A DNA stretch of 64,000 bases from Saccharina japonica (taxonomy: Eukaryota > Sar > Phaeophyceae > Laminariales > Laminariaceae), in NCBI GenBank assembly GCA_008828725.1, contig MEHQ01004000.1:231866-295865 (forward strand), given 5' to 3'. The translations under genes and the position numbers were made by a program. A model generated the notes under the pieces. That model was not told the origin of the DNA and did not search any database. It saw only the letters and a list, made by a program, of their open reading frames with translations. Below, piece by piece: positions 44,665-56,475 of the stretch (positions within the stretch are counted from its first letter, which is position 1; each line of letters starts with the position of its first letter).

Positions 44665-45790
44665 CGTCGTTTGGAGATAGACCCCGAAATTTGGCACACA
44701 CACGTGTTGTATGCGCCCTATTCGAGCCGTTAACGTATGGGTTCTGTTTTTTTTTCGCCTGTAGATATTGTTTGTTTTGTATTTAATCGACTAGCTGGCT
44801 GCTAGTGTTGTGGGGGGGAGGGGCGGTGGGTGGATGGCTAGTAAAGGGGTGGTGAAAGAACGCCTGTTGCACATCGTCTCGGTGACCACACAGGTGGCCA
44901 TTTCCAGGAGGGTCTCACGCTTCAAACTTCAGCTCAGGGGCCGCCAGGAAGCGAGGAGGAGCAGGGGGGGGGGGGGTGACAGACCCACACCGATGGCGTG
45001 GGGATGGAGCTTGGATGCGGCTTAGGAGGGAGCACGGACAACAAATGGAGTATTTTGGATACATTTTGGCGGGAAGCAGACATGGAAGGGTGTCAGACTG
45101 TACGCATAGGTTTCCTTGGTTTCCGTGGTTTTCTGCTTTGGGGAATTTTATGCGTGATCAACGCTGAAGATCATGCTGCACATTGTCGGATGGCAAAGAT
45201 AATAATAATAATTGGTTAGGAAATTTAGGTATGAAGAGATCCAAAATTGCCGACGAAAAAACAAACAAACCAAAACAATCTGTTACAGGCTCGGGGATAG
45301 CGCATAAAACACGTGTGCCAAATGTTAGGGTTTATCTTCCAAAAACGGCGTGGACATTTGGACGTTTACGCGGTAAAAGTGCAATAAATAGGCGTTGGCT
45401 CGTAATTATTTAGTTTCAGCATTGAATCGATTTCGGGCGTTAAATATGACTTCATATTGCTCATACGCAGTCAGATCTTCGAATAGTTGCGTGAAGCTTT
45501 GTACAAACAACACGCCTTGGACCACCTCGAAGCGCCTCGTTCGGGGAAAAAAAATGGGGAAAATGTATACACTCCTACGGAAATGCCTGACTATTGTTGG
45601 CCTCTTTGAAGGCCTGTGATGAGTCGGGATACATTTTCGGCGGCAACGCCAGGACACCTTCTTCCACTGTTCATGGCGGTCAATATGATACCAAATAATA
45701 TGTGAAATTGGATCTTCTATTGCATGCGGCTTTCGTGACTGGCGAAATGTGGGGTGATACGCCTGAACCAGCTCGTAGCTACATACTGTA
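44665..45790 (+). repeat. Foldback plus repeat unit, copy 3 with about 400-base insert
   Basis: The left arm GGCACACACACGTGTTGTAT and the right arm GGGGATAGCGCATAAAACAC are split by extra sequence at about 44790-45215 that includes poly(G) runs. All unit landmarks to GCCTGAACCAGCTCGTA are present. A partial fourth copy of the last third follows at 45828-46018. Confidence 0.7.
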
Positions 45791-46134
45791 TTTGTTATTT
45801 TTTAAGGTTACGGCAGTACTGCTGTAGTATGCGATTGGTCGGACCACTTTCTCGGCGGTAGCAACAGTTTTAGAAGGCCCTGAAAAAATGGAGATGTCAC
45901 CATTTTTCGTTGTTCATGGAGGTCAGTATCATGCCAAAATATAACACTTGAGTCCCTATTGCATTCGGCATTCGTGGCTCAGGAAATTTCGGACGGTGGG
46001 TTTTGAACCAGCTAGTGCACAAAAAAAAATATTCACGATTTCTCATGACCAAACACTACAGAGAAAACACCGCTCGTGGCTTGCGTTTTTTACTTGATTC
46101 CAGTATTACCTGCTTTTGCTTCAGAGTGACACTG

Positions 46135-46500
46135 ATGTAAGCCGATCGCCCCGGTAGACTATTAATAGTGGTCAGCTTCAAAGTATACTATAATTGGTGC
46201 CCAAGATCGAATCCCACCGTGGTGAGATATTTTGCGTTTATTTGGAAAAATGAAAAGGAACCTATTTCTGAGAGCGCCTTCGTGGCGCGGGTAGGTTGAA
46301 TCCGACGCAAGTCGACGAGGGAAGAAAGTGCTGAAATCTTCCCGCGATAAATAGCAAAGCAATAACCGTAGGGGGGGGGGAGGGAGAAGAGCCTACTTTG
46401 TGACCCCGGATCTGAGCTACGACTAGGAAGGAGAGAGAAAGGAAGGGCGAAGATAATAAATGGGATGGAAAAAATAAAAAATATAAATATATACCATATT
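46135..46500 (+). mobile_element. tRNA-derived SINE, second near-full copy
   Basis: GCCGATCGCCCCGGT opens a head with AAGATCGAATCCCACCGTGG (B-box like). The body reads GAGGGAAGAAAGTGCTGAAA and GTGACCCCGGATCTGAG; the tail is GGGCGAAGATAATAAATGGG then A-rich. Order and spacing match 32.1-32.4 kb. Confidence 0.68.
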
Positions 46501-46649
46501 TTGGCTTTTGCCTGTTATTGTTCCTAAAATACATACCTGTCAGTAACCAGTCTGAATTACGAAATTTTAGAGCACCAAAGTACCAAACTAAAAGTACTAC
46601 TTGATAATAATTAAAAAAAAACGAAATGCATACTCGTACTCACTCGTTA

Positions 46650-46733
46650 TTTTAGAACTGCAATCCCGTTTTGGGGAAAAACCACTCTAATTCCAAGTAA
46701 TTTGTCCCTAAAACGGGACTGCAGTTCTAAAAG
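46650..46733. mobile_element. Micro-hairpin element (family F), second copy
   Basis: Arms TTTAGAACTGCAATCCCGTT and AACGGGACTGCAGTTCTAAA pair over about 22 bases with few mismatches around a roughly 40-base loop. Confidence 0.7.
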
Positions 46734-46979
46734 GGTTAGGTATATTAAGTAACGGATACAAAGGAAATTCTTACACGAATGGTCAAGAAACATACATACT
46801 ACTCGTACGGGTATATGTGTACGTACGTAGCGTGTTGTTGTTATTAATATTTACAATTGTGCTATACCAGGTATATGTTTTTCGGAAAGAGTAAATTACT
46901 CCTGACCGTTATATCGGCCGTCCCAGCGAACTACCATTCAGTCCCAATAAACAAGGATAATTTTAGTACCACTCTAAAA

Positions 46980-47600
46980 CAATAAATCATCCGAACTGAC
47001 CTTACAATTTGAGACAAAGTATATAGCAGCACCGTTCTTGTATGCTTTTAATATGAGACAGTTGGTGGTGTGCGGTGTGTGGTTAACGATGTTTCGGAGA
47101 TTTTTTTTTTTTTTTTGCATGTGAGGAGATAACAAGTGTAATGACGTCGCGTATCCAATTCCCACATATTTATGGTGATTGGCAACGTTCGGTCTGGAAA
47201 CATCGGGGACAGGTGGAGCCAACTTCAGAAGCGTCGCCCTCACGTGCAACAACAGCAATTACGCTGAACCAGACCACTTACTTGGCAACTGTGGTCTACG
47301 TAGGGTACGTAACAGATCTATGTCGTTACATACATGCTGTACAAAAAATATGCGGGACACGTGTGGCTGATACACTACTACAATAAATGAAACTGGCACC
47401 ATTACAAAGAGTGCAAGTACCGGAGGGGTGGACACAAGTACCGTCACCGAGGACCAACCACAGCCGAGGCATCACCAGGGAGAGGTGCAAGTGTTCGCAA
47501 CAGCAATGTGCCACGGTTCTGGAAAGGGGTCATAGCAGTTGGACACCTCCTCCTGGTGACAGAATTGTATTGAGTACAGAACAGGATATTGTAATTCTTT
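46980..47600. other. Unassigned interval with short open frames
   Basis: Plus-strand frames at 47141-47386 and 47387-47611 are open for 60-80 codons and read like ordinary protein (for example SGTGGANFRSVALTCNN), but I could not link them with splice sites or a family. Non-coding is the default reading. Confidence 0.25.
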
Positions 47601-47603
47601 TTT

Positions 47604-47711
47604 ATAGATAAGAGGGTGCTGTCGAGCCTAATTTCAAGATAACGACTTCCGAATTTCAAATTTTCCTCTAAGCATCATCACCCTCCGGCTTTCCTATTAG
47701 TTATAGCCTGT
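47604..47711 (+). mobile_element. MITE family C fragment
   Basis: GAGGGTGCTGTCGAGCCTAA, TTTCAAGATAACGACTTCC and AAATTTTCCTCTAAGC match the interior of family C. The terminal repeats are missing. Confidence 0.5.
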
Positions 47712-48177
47712 TCCTCACGACCGTCTGACACACGGACGGGGCCATTTAGTTCCGCCTTGGCCGTCCTTCTGTTGTTTCCTGGATCGTTGTTAATGATACC
47801 GCGAAAATTAGTCGTACATATAACGGCAGGTGAAAATATCTTGTGCCGTGACTTCGGCCCCGTCTGCGACAAAAATATGACTGCCTTCCGAGTGCCTTCC
47901 GCAGTGTTCAGGAAGAACACGAGTAATTATACGCCGGTAAAAACATACTTCTATGTAATATATATCGTCGTCGCCCTGGATCAGGGGAATCGATTGGCCC
48001 CGACCCCACTATCGACTACACTACCGTAGCTTACCCCCGAACTCCGAAAGTAGGCTCGCCGGGTCACCGGTGCGTCGGCTTGCCGCTGTCGACTTAGATG
48101 GCCTGGGCATGGCGTAATAATAATGTATCTTCCCTAGAACGTCCAGAGCAACCCACTCGTAGACCAACATCAACACA

Positions 48178-48202
48178 CAGCAGCAGCAGCAGCAGCAGCA
48201 GT
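48178..48202 (+). repeat. (CAG)n microsatellite
   Basis: Eight uninterrupted CAG units lie in a stretch with no supported gene. Confidence 0.9.
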
Positions 48203-48860
48203 GTTTGATCCTACGGCTTCCGGAACGAATCCAGGCACTAACAAAAATAGTTTCTTGTCTCGTTAACCGTTTTGACTACTGTACGTAATAACCGTCTTAC
48301 CTTTCCTGATGATAAGCGCCGACGAGCCGTGCCTCTGGCGAGGACAACAACGTCGTCGGAGGCTGGAAGTCTGGCTTGGTTTTGAAATGGTGCTGGCCCG
48401 ACCCTTCCCGAGCTTCAGCATTTACAGTGTCCGGGGATGTGCGATACACAGCGACGCCGTCATGTTTCTCTCCATCCCAACCCCGTGCATAATCCAGGAA
48501 ACTTCGTCTCACGCCCCTTGGAATGTTTATTATATGATATTTGTTTTACGGCGTACATACGTATTATACAGATGTCGTACATATGATATGTACTTCGAAG
48601 TATGAACATGTATCCAATGTTTTTGTTTTACCTCTCATGTACGAGTAGTCTATAGTCTATACGTTTGCTTTGCATATCAACTCGCGGGGGGATGTACCCC
48701 CAGCAGTAAGTAATAACTCATCGGCATTTTGTTTGGTATGGTAAGATCAGTCCGACCACAGGTGTCGATACTTCTCCCACCTAGTCACCCCCCTGGTACA
48801 CAGACCGGTAGGTCATAACTTTCTCGCGTGTAGGGTTGGGTCGGCGAGCCTTTTCTTGGA

Positions 48861-49047
48861 ATACTGTACAGTGCAGGACACGTACTAAGAAACAGCCTAA
48901 TAAAAAAGCCAGTCTGAAATTTGGAGGGAAATAATAAATTCGGGAGTCGTTATCTTGAAATCAGTGTTGAAAACACCTTCTTTCGAATAAGAAATCCAGC
49001 CTGCGTCAGATTTCCTGTTTCTTATTAATAGGTGTCCTGTACAGTAT
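48861..49047. mobile_element. MITE family C, best full-length copy
   Basis: 187 bases. Terminal inverted repeats of about 33 bases: ATACTGTACAGTGCAGGACA...AAGAAACAG on the left and CTGTTTCTTATTAATAGGTG...ACAGTAT on the right. The interior is GTCGTTATCTTGAAATCAGT. No coding capacity. Confidence 0.8.
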
Positions 49048-50760
49048 GCGTTATACGAGCGTTTTTTCTATGTTTGACGTTCTTGTTCATTTGAATATTC
49101 TGTTTCGTTATTATCTCGTTCAATGTATCAATATTGCTGGCATGTGTATGAGGTACTCTTCTTATCCCCCGTGGGTGTCCTTCACGTCCAAACGGTGCTT
49201 TTACATACCCGTCGACGTCCAGCACATCCCCTGACTGTCTACGGATCCTACATATTTAAACAACAGAAGGTCAACAGCAACACGATTTTGTCGTACAACT
49301 TGTCTCTGTAAGCTGTGTATGTGTATGGCCATGGGCTGCGACTTGGAGGGTCATACGTAGCACATTTCGGTGTGTTTTATAATTCCTATCGCACGTACTT
49401 ATTACCTACGACTTGTGTATGTCTTCTATGACATAATGCGGGATGTTCATCCTGTGTATGGGTGATACTTCAATCGCGCTAACTTACGACCTTTTTATGT
49501 CCTCATGGGACATGTACATCCCGTATGTGGGGAGAACAACATCCGAAGCTGCAGAATACCAGGGAGCGTGTGTCTATATGTGAAATACATAGCGTGGGTT
49601 TGCGCGTAATTAATACAATGTAGTATGCGCTATGGAGAGAGACTTGTCCCCGTCGTCACAAAAACACCCGACACGCCAGATATACTACAATCCTTTTCCC
49701 CTATCAATTAATATATCTGCCTTCATATTGCCTCTCTATCCTACTGTAGAAGTACCTCAGATTCGCGGTCACTTCGTTGACACTTAGCGCCCCTGGACAC
49801 TACGACTTGTGCCCTGTTTTCTATTTTGATACTACTGTAGCCCTTTGTTCCCTCGTCGACCCGCGTCGAAGCGCGCCTACCCGCGCTACGTAGGCGTGTT
49901 GGATCCGCCAAATGCACGGGTGCTCGGCATATTGCCTTGCTCACACACAGCGGTGGGCGGAGAGTCGAGGTACAATGAGGCAGTGGAAATATTGATCGAC
50001 ATATGTTTTCGTCGTTTAACGTACCCAAACAACTGAAAGCAAGAGGGCCTCGAATACCCAAGCTCTGTAACACTGGGGGAAGAGACTACACATCATTCTA
50101 TGCTCCTTTTCCGGGGATACATACATGCCGTCACAATCTCCGGAGGTGGGTTGCAGTCACCCAACTCAAATACTTAGACGAATACGACTATCACACGTAT
50201 CCGATATTTGCACGGCTACACCCAATGGCTATTGGAACCGGACGGAGCGACAGCTGAACCCCTGGCTACAGACCGTAACACAACGCGGCCTGGCTGTGGC
50301 TCTTGAAAACAAATGATGGCGGTAGTAAGTCGCAACCCCTATTTTACCACCAGCTCGATCGGCCAAGCACGACGTGAACAAAGCGATCGACCCAGAACAC
50401 GGAGGAAACGTTCAAGACTTCGATAGCTGCGTCGCTGTCGCTGTTCGGTGCGTGGCATTTAAGGGCTTCGTCCGCCTTCCCAAACTAAACTAATAGTGAT
50501 AGCTGCCTAGCGTGCGCCTTAACAACTATACAGAGGCTGTAGGCGGCGTGCACGTGCCGATGCACGCCGTCGTTCTCAGCTGCTCTCCTCGGTATTTGTC
50601 AGGCGGGTGTTTTGTGGGATGCCGTGATAATTCGGTATCATTCCCATTTCGAAGATACGGAGCATACGTGGTTTTACCCGATATAACCGAAAGCTGTATT
50701 TGCCCACTGAATAAAAGTCAACCCATAAACAAAAATCAGTTCGAAATCGATTTGATTTGA
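49048..50760. other. No supported gene
   Basis: Open frames are short and unremarkable on both strands. No repeat family from elsewhere in the window was recognised here. Confidence 0.4.
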
Positions 50761-51505
50761 AACTTTTATCCTTGAAATCGGGACTTTATGTACCCCAAAA
50801 ACACCTCCCCACCGATCGACTCACCCACTGTACAAGGTTATTGCGCTGACCCGCATCGGTAAACAAAAGAATCGGTGGGCGGTGTTGGCGATGGTAAGCA
50901 ACCAGCTCAGGAACCAATCGACCCACCCAACAACTCCCTCGCCCACAAACTCACAACCCACATATACCTGTAATCAACCCTACACCTTTTCTGAGATGAT
51001 ATAAACCGCTTAAGGAATATATCACGATATATGATTGCGGGAAAACAGAAACAAAAGAACCGCCAAAGCAGCATTTTAGTGCGGTTAGGACTTTGACCAC
51101 TTCTAGGCGTCTGTCACTCTTCTCATTCCCACCTTTCTTGTAATGAGAAGCCGAAATTCCAAGAGCGCCAAGCGCAATAAGAATTTCGAGATGCTCCTCT
51201 ATAAGAGGGCGTGTGTGGGAGTGTGTGTGTATACGTGGGGGTATTCCAACGAACACAAGCAGACAAAAAATGGTTTCTGAAAAGCGCCTGAGGATGGATT
51301 TATTTGAAGATTTCTATAACACTAAGGTTTGTCGTCCCTCGTCGTTTTTCCTTGTTTGGTTCTGAATTCCCAGTACCACAACTACACCGTACCGATTCAG
51401 ACTTGTTCGGGACTGATAGACGCCCGCTACCTGTGCGCACCGTCCTGCACGCTTCGCGAGGAAAGCCGTCCCATAATCGGAGAGCTATGCGATGGTGTAT
51501 ATCCT

Positions 51506-51540
51506 GATTGGTTAGGGGTAGGGTTAGGGTTCGGGTTAGG
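51506..51540 (+). repeat. Interstitial telomere-like repeat
   Basis: GGTTAGGGGTAGGGTTAGGG is followed by TTCGGGTTAGG, about five degenerate TTAGGG units. TTAGGG is the usual telomere unit in many stramenopiles including brown algae. Confidence 0.75.
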
Positions 51541-51665
51541 TCCACAAACCGTCTCTGGGATTTTGCCTGCAGGATTGAACCTTATCCCGCCGCGTTCTCG
51601 AGCACGACCATACTGACAGCGTAGTACCAGCAACAACTAACCATCACCGCCATCACCAGCGAAGA

Positions 51666-51703
51666 CCACCACCACCACCACCACCACCACCACCACCACC
51701 ACC
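51666..51703 (+). repeat. (ACC)n microsatellite
   Basis: About twelve ACC units run without interruption, then degenerate CACC words to 51725. Confidence 0.9.
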
Positions 51704-53169
51704 TGCGCCACCACTACCACCACCAGTAGCGACATCGAACATGCCCCGTCTTGCAGCAGCCCTGTCCTGGTGGTGTTAGTGGTTGCAGAAGGTATTGATG
51801 GCGGAAGTAATGTGGTTCGCCTTGAGCTCTTCCTCACCATCCCACCAGCCAAAACAGCAGGACCATCAAAATCGTGTTGCCCGTGGTGACTGGTGGTCGT
51901 GGTTATCGTGCGGTGGTTCGTATAGGGCGATTGTGTGCTGGGATGTTGTGATACTGATTCGTGTTCCTGTGTGTACCGCCGGAAAATGCAATACGAAGTG
52001 AGTAACTATACAACCTGTACCAGGGCTCCTCAGTTGTATCGGCATACTATACCGGCGAAAGGGCATTGGTGCCGTCATGCACCGGCACCGATATGCTTCG
52101 CACAGGATAATATACCTGTCTACACTAGTAGTTGGTTGGTATTCGCCAGACCGCATTTTCATGTTGTCTTCTTCAGCTATGCATCGCCAGTCCCTAACAC
52201 CACAAAAGGCTCCGCATGGGTACCCACATGTTGTACCAGGACAACGGTCCCGCTGCCGGTACCCATGCTTCGGATATGAGCGGACTAAAATTTACCTGTC
52301 TAAGTGTTCGGATGTTCCCTAAACATCGTCTTCGCGTCTGCCTCAGATATGTATCAGTGAACCCCGAAAAAGGTTTTCGCGCTGATGCACATATATCTCC
52401 TGTACAATCAAAGAAATATGTGTTGCCAGTATTCATAGGTGGTATTCTGGATGGGACCAACCACTTCACAAACCAACACACGCACCCAGCAACGCAGTTA
52501 TCTACCAATCAATCCACTCCCACCGACCTGTACCCACCCGCTCACCGTCCAATGTTTGTTTGATGCCACGCACCTCCTAACAAGGATGGATTTTTGTGGT
52601 AAGTGGGGGTGGTGATGGTGGTGCCAACCATCTCACGTACCAACCGACGGAACCAGGAAGAACCCACCAACCCGAACCCACCGGGCCATTCCTACCCAGC
52701 CAATAATCAAGGTTTCTTCGCCGACTATCATCGCCTAACATAGAACAGTGAAAGTCACCTTGAGATGAACATTCCTTGAACACAGTAAAAACTATAGAAC
52801 GGTCAACGCAGTAGCTTTTGTATGCAGTAATGGGTTTGAGGGCTTCAAGGGGTCCGCCACGCTCTTCATTAGCACCCTTATTGTATACAGGGAGGTGGGG
52901 TTGCAGTGAAACCGCGGTTGACGAAAGCATGAAGAAGACGGTAGACAGGGTAGCAAGGTATCGTCCCGACTAGTTGGTAGAACCTGTCTGTACTGCCAGT
53001 ACAATATACTGCCCCGGCTGGCTGTACGGTGTTGTTTCGGTTGCTCCTCCAAGGGTGGTCGAAAATATAGTTTTCGACACACCACGTCGAATTATTCAAC
53101 TTCGACCCTCCCGACAAGGGGTACCTTACACCGTCCCCTCCCTCTACACCTGAAAACTACCAAAATAGA

Positions 53170-53320
53170 ACTGAACACAGGGACGGTAGAGAGACCCCCC
53201 CCCCCCCCTGCTTGTAACACGTAATACAGGGGACGGTAGAGAGCCGCCCCCCCCCTTGTTGTGAAACTAAACACAGGGGACGGTAGAGCGCCGGCTTCAC
53301 CCCCATGCTTAATACAAGGC
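53170..53320. repeat. Triplicated unit with poly(C) runs
   Basis: CAGGG(G)ACGGTAGAG occurs three times at about 50-base spacing; in the first two units it is followed by nine to fourteen C. Confidence 0.8.
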
Positions 53321-53919
53321 CTCCCAGGGTACTGCAATACTAATGGTCGGCGATGCGATCTGTAGGTCGCAGCTGCGTAGTGCAGCGACTGCAGCAGTAG
53401 TGGGCGGTATAAAGGAGCCTTGAGCTTGCACTATGGTGGACCTTGAGACCCCGAAAAGAGCCGCGGGCTCGGCAGGCAGATTGATCGGCAGACCCCAGGT
53501 ATCTTCCACGCCCGTGGATACCCTTGCAGTAAAAATTCACAAGGGAGACGACCCGCTGGCCGCGCCTGGTATCATTGACACCATACTTACCTTCCCAACT
53601 GCGTCTGTACATGTCTTGTACGCAACTGCCAGAGAGATCGCGACCAGTGTTCGACACTCAAATAACACATACTGGAATACCTTGTCTATGCCTTAAAACG
53701 GTAAGACTATACAATGACGTAAGTGTAAAAACATACCAGTATGGTATGCCCGTTAGGCACACAATGGCAATGCAGTGTACCACCAAGCCTCGACCAAGCA
53801 GCTAAGCAGAACAATCATGCCAAGTGTAATATGTGGCACGAGGGATGGGGTGTCATGCTACGTTATCGGACTCGATGTGAGGGTTTGCACCTCTCCGGCT
53901 TTATAATTTTACACAGAGG

Positions 53920-54069
53920 AGTACAGGAAACCCAATCGAGCCAGGAAATCTGGTCCAGGCTGGATTTCTTACTCGAGAGAGAGTGCTTTCCACACAAATA
54001 TCATATCTTCCTCTGAATCTCAGCCTGGCTGTTTGAATAACCTGTTTCATAGTAGGTGTCCTGTTCTGT
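53920..54069 (+). mobile_element. MITE family C copy
   Basis: GTACAGGAAACCCAATCGAG opens it, then GGAAATCTGGTCCAGGCTGG, GTGCTTTCCACACAAAT and AATCTCAGCCTGGC, ending TAGGTGTCCTGTTCTGT. Confidence 0.65.
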
Positions 54070-54456
54070 TTACCGATACACTCTATATTCAAACCAAACC
54101 AAAATCGGTGTAAAATGTGATTTTCGATCACTCCGGGGGGCGGGCTAATGTGTATGATATCCAAATCCCCGCCCGCCCTTGGTTCTTCGGTTGCCTTCGC
54201 AGCCTTTCGTTTCGTTCTCAGTATTTCTATGTTAACGTACGTTATCTCATTATTATATTCATTATATTTTTTTAATACCTGTACCATCTCCGTGGGACCC
54301 ACGACACATGTAGTATATATTTTTAGATATGACAGAACACTAACATGAACTGAAGTAAAATGAAAACATCGTAAACAGAGCAAGAAGGCTAGGAAAGAAA
54401 GGAAACGATAGGCAACCGAAGCACACTAAAAGCTCATTTCAAACATCTGACGCATC

Positions 54457-54642
54457 GTACAGTACAGGGCACCTATATTTAGCAAACAACAAGCAGATAA
54501 GAAAGGCAGGCTTAGAACGAGAGGAAAATATTAAATTTGCGAGTCGTTATCTTGGAATTTGTGTAGAAAGCACGCTGTTTCAAAAATGATATTCCATCCT
54601 GGGCTAGATTTCCTGTTTCTTATTAAGTGTCTTGTACTGTAG
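54457..54642. mobile_element. MITE family C copy
   Basis: It starts GTACAGTACAGGGCACCTAT and ends GATTTCCTGTTTCTTATTAA plus GTGTCTTGTACTGTA. The interior GAGTCGTTATCTTGGAATTT matches the 48.9 kb copy. Confidence 0.72.
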
Positions 54643-55523
54643 TACAGACAGGCTCGGTCTAGTATCTTGGTACCTGGTCTGCCGTCTCCTTCCTGATTTC
54701 GTCGGCCGCGGTTGCCCTACTAACCGTCTGCCCCCCCTCCGTCTCCATACCCTTGGGCACCACCTATATGATGGATGCGCGGCGCTTCCTGCCCAATTCC
54801 GTTCTGCCTTCGTGCTACACACGAAAGACAGGTAAGAGAGGAGGTAATAAGAAAAATAAAATGAATACGTACGTGCGTAGCTAATAAACAATCAGAAAAA
54901 ACACAGGAATACAGTATACGGAAGGACAAGAAAAAACGGAGGCAAAAGCGACCACGGCAAAAAAAAAAATCGTAATTTAATCGGAGGGGTTGTAGCGTTG
55001 TAGCATCGCTGACGTGCCCCGCTGGAGGAGATACGACAGACAATATCACTAATCAAATAAACTAAAAAAAAAAAACGAAAGCAATAATTCCACTACACTA
55101 CCGGCACTCTCGAAATAAAGTGCCCCACAAGAAACTCAGCCGAAACTAAACATGACCCACGACCGAAGCGACCGTGGAAAAAAACAACATACAACACCAG
55201 CCTATATACTACTCTGTAATCGAGGGTGGTCAAAAAATTATTTTTCGACATCTCACAGAATATTTTGTTCGTTAGGCGGTACTCAAAACCAAGTGAAAAA
55301 ATGAAAATAAGGATAATTTGTTTTCTCATTTTCATATTTAATCAAGTGATCACAACGGTTGCAACGGTTTTCTATTCCGACCTCTGGGGGTGTGGTGTGT
55401 CATTTTCTCTTTTTTCTGAACGCCCCTGCTGCAATAACAAATAAATCGCACAATTCTGACGATGGAGGAAAAACATTTTTTTATACTCGTATTAAAAAAA
55501 AGTCGCGCCCATGCAACATAGGG

Positions 55524-55807
55524 GACTGGTGCTACGATAAGGGGGGGGTACACACATTTTGACTACCAGGTTTTGACCGCTCGGACGAGTGGCTCCGAGT
55601 CTATATAATAGCTGAAATTATGACCTACATATAGTTTGTTGGCGTTGCGTAACAAAATCTCCAATGGGGGTGCACATAGAACTACAAAAATAATACGAAA
55701 AAGGTTATGAGTACAAAACAGTCAATTAGTCACTCGGCCGAGTTGCTCTGTAGTATGCAGGTTAAAACCAAGCACGTCTATATGGCCCTCCTACCGTAGC
55801 ACCAGCC
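55524..55807. mobile_element. MITE family G, copy 1
   Basis: Terminal inverted repeats GACTGGTGCTACGATAAGGG and the complement of GGCTGGTGCTACGGTAGGAG. The interior contains CACTCGGCCGAGT and CTCGGACGAGTGGC foldbacks and AATGGGGGTGCACATAGAAC. It is related to copy 2 at 56476-56732. Confidence 0.7.
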
Positions 55808-55884
55808 ATAGATCGCACCGTTCAGCACCCAAACACCAAATCTGACCGAGGTTGCTCTTCGACTGAGCGCTAACGACGCATTTT

Positions 55885-56422
55885 CACGCGTGCTACGAAA
55901 GAGGTGTAGCATTTGTTTCGCTTAAAGGTTTTGCGAATGAGGAATCTCGGCCTTCTTTAACCCAAACTATTCAGACTTCCAGCCGTGCTTGAGCTGCAAT
56001 GTTGTTCGTGGTATACGACGTATTTTCAGTAAGTAAAGGTCATGGGCTTGTTTGCCGGGTGTAGAACTTATATTTTCGAGTCATCCCACGGTAGGGGCGC
56101 AGCAGAATTATCTGAGCTCCTCACATGAGCAGCTCAATATGTCACTCGAAACATGAATTCGAAAACATTCGCTCGAGCAACCCGACCAAACCTTCCAAAT
56201 GCGGTGGCCCAAAACAAATATACCAGTGAAAAAAAAACATGTATCCGGTGGTTACTCACGTGAGGAGCACAACCGGTCAGAAAATATTCAACCTAAACGT
56301 GGTACCCCTACCGTGAGATTGCTCTGTCATCAAATAATTCATTGTTCGGGTGGGGTATGGAGCTCCCTTTTACAGGATCTCAGAAACAAAATTGGGGCAT
56401 TTCTATTATCGTCGCATGCATC
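55885..56422 (-). mobile_element. MITE family B copy split by a family A insertion
   Basis: The left end is CACGCGTGCTACGAAAGAGG with interior TTTAACCCAAACTATTC and GGTCATGGGCTTG; after the 238-base family-A element at 56083-56320 the remaining family-B half resumes (GGTGGGGTATGGAGCTC ... GTCGCATGCATC). Confidence 0.65.
56083..56320 (-). mobile_element. MITE family A, clean copy
   Basis: 238 bases with terminal repeats ATCCCACGGTAGGGGCG and ACCCCTACCGTGAGATT. It carries GAGCTCCTCACATGAGCAGC and GGTTACTCACGTGAGGAGC foldbacks. It matches the copies at 26.5-27.0 and 63.7-63.9 kb. Confidence 0.78.
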
Positions 56423-56475
56423 TTCTACAGCGTAGAGGTGCTCCTGCAACGTTCCTGGAGCTCTTGACGTGAGAA

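Larger units (their letters stand above)
50780..53000. other. ACC/CCCA-rich low-complexity interval
   Basis: Repeated ACCC, CCAACC and CACC words recur at 50800-50950, 51660-51720 and 52440-52720. The pieces 52430-52560 and 52600-52720 look like diverged copies of each other (ACCAACCA-CTCAC...ACCAAC). A possible exon is discussed under findings (51350-51510). Confidence 0.4.
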
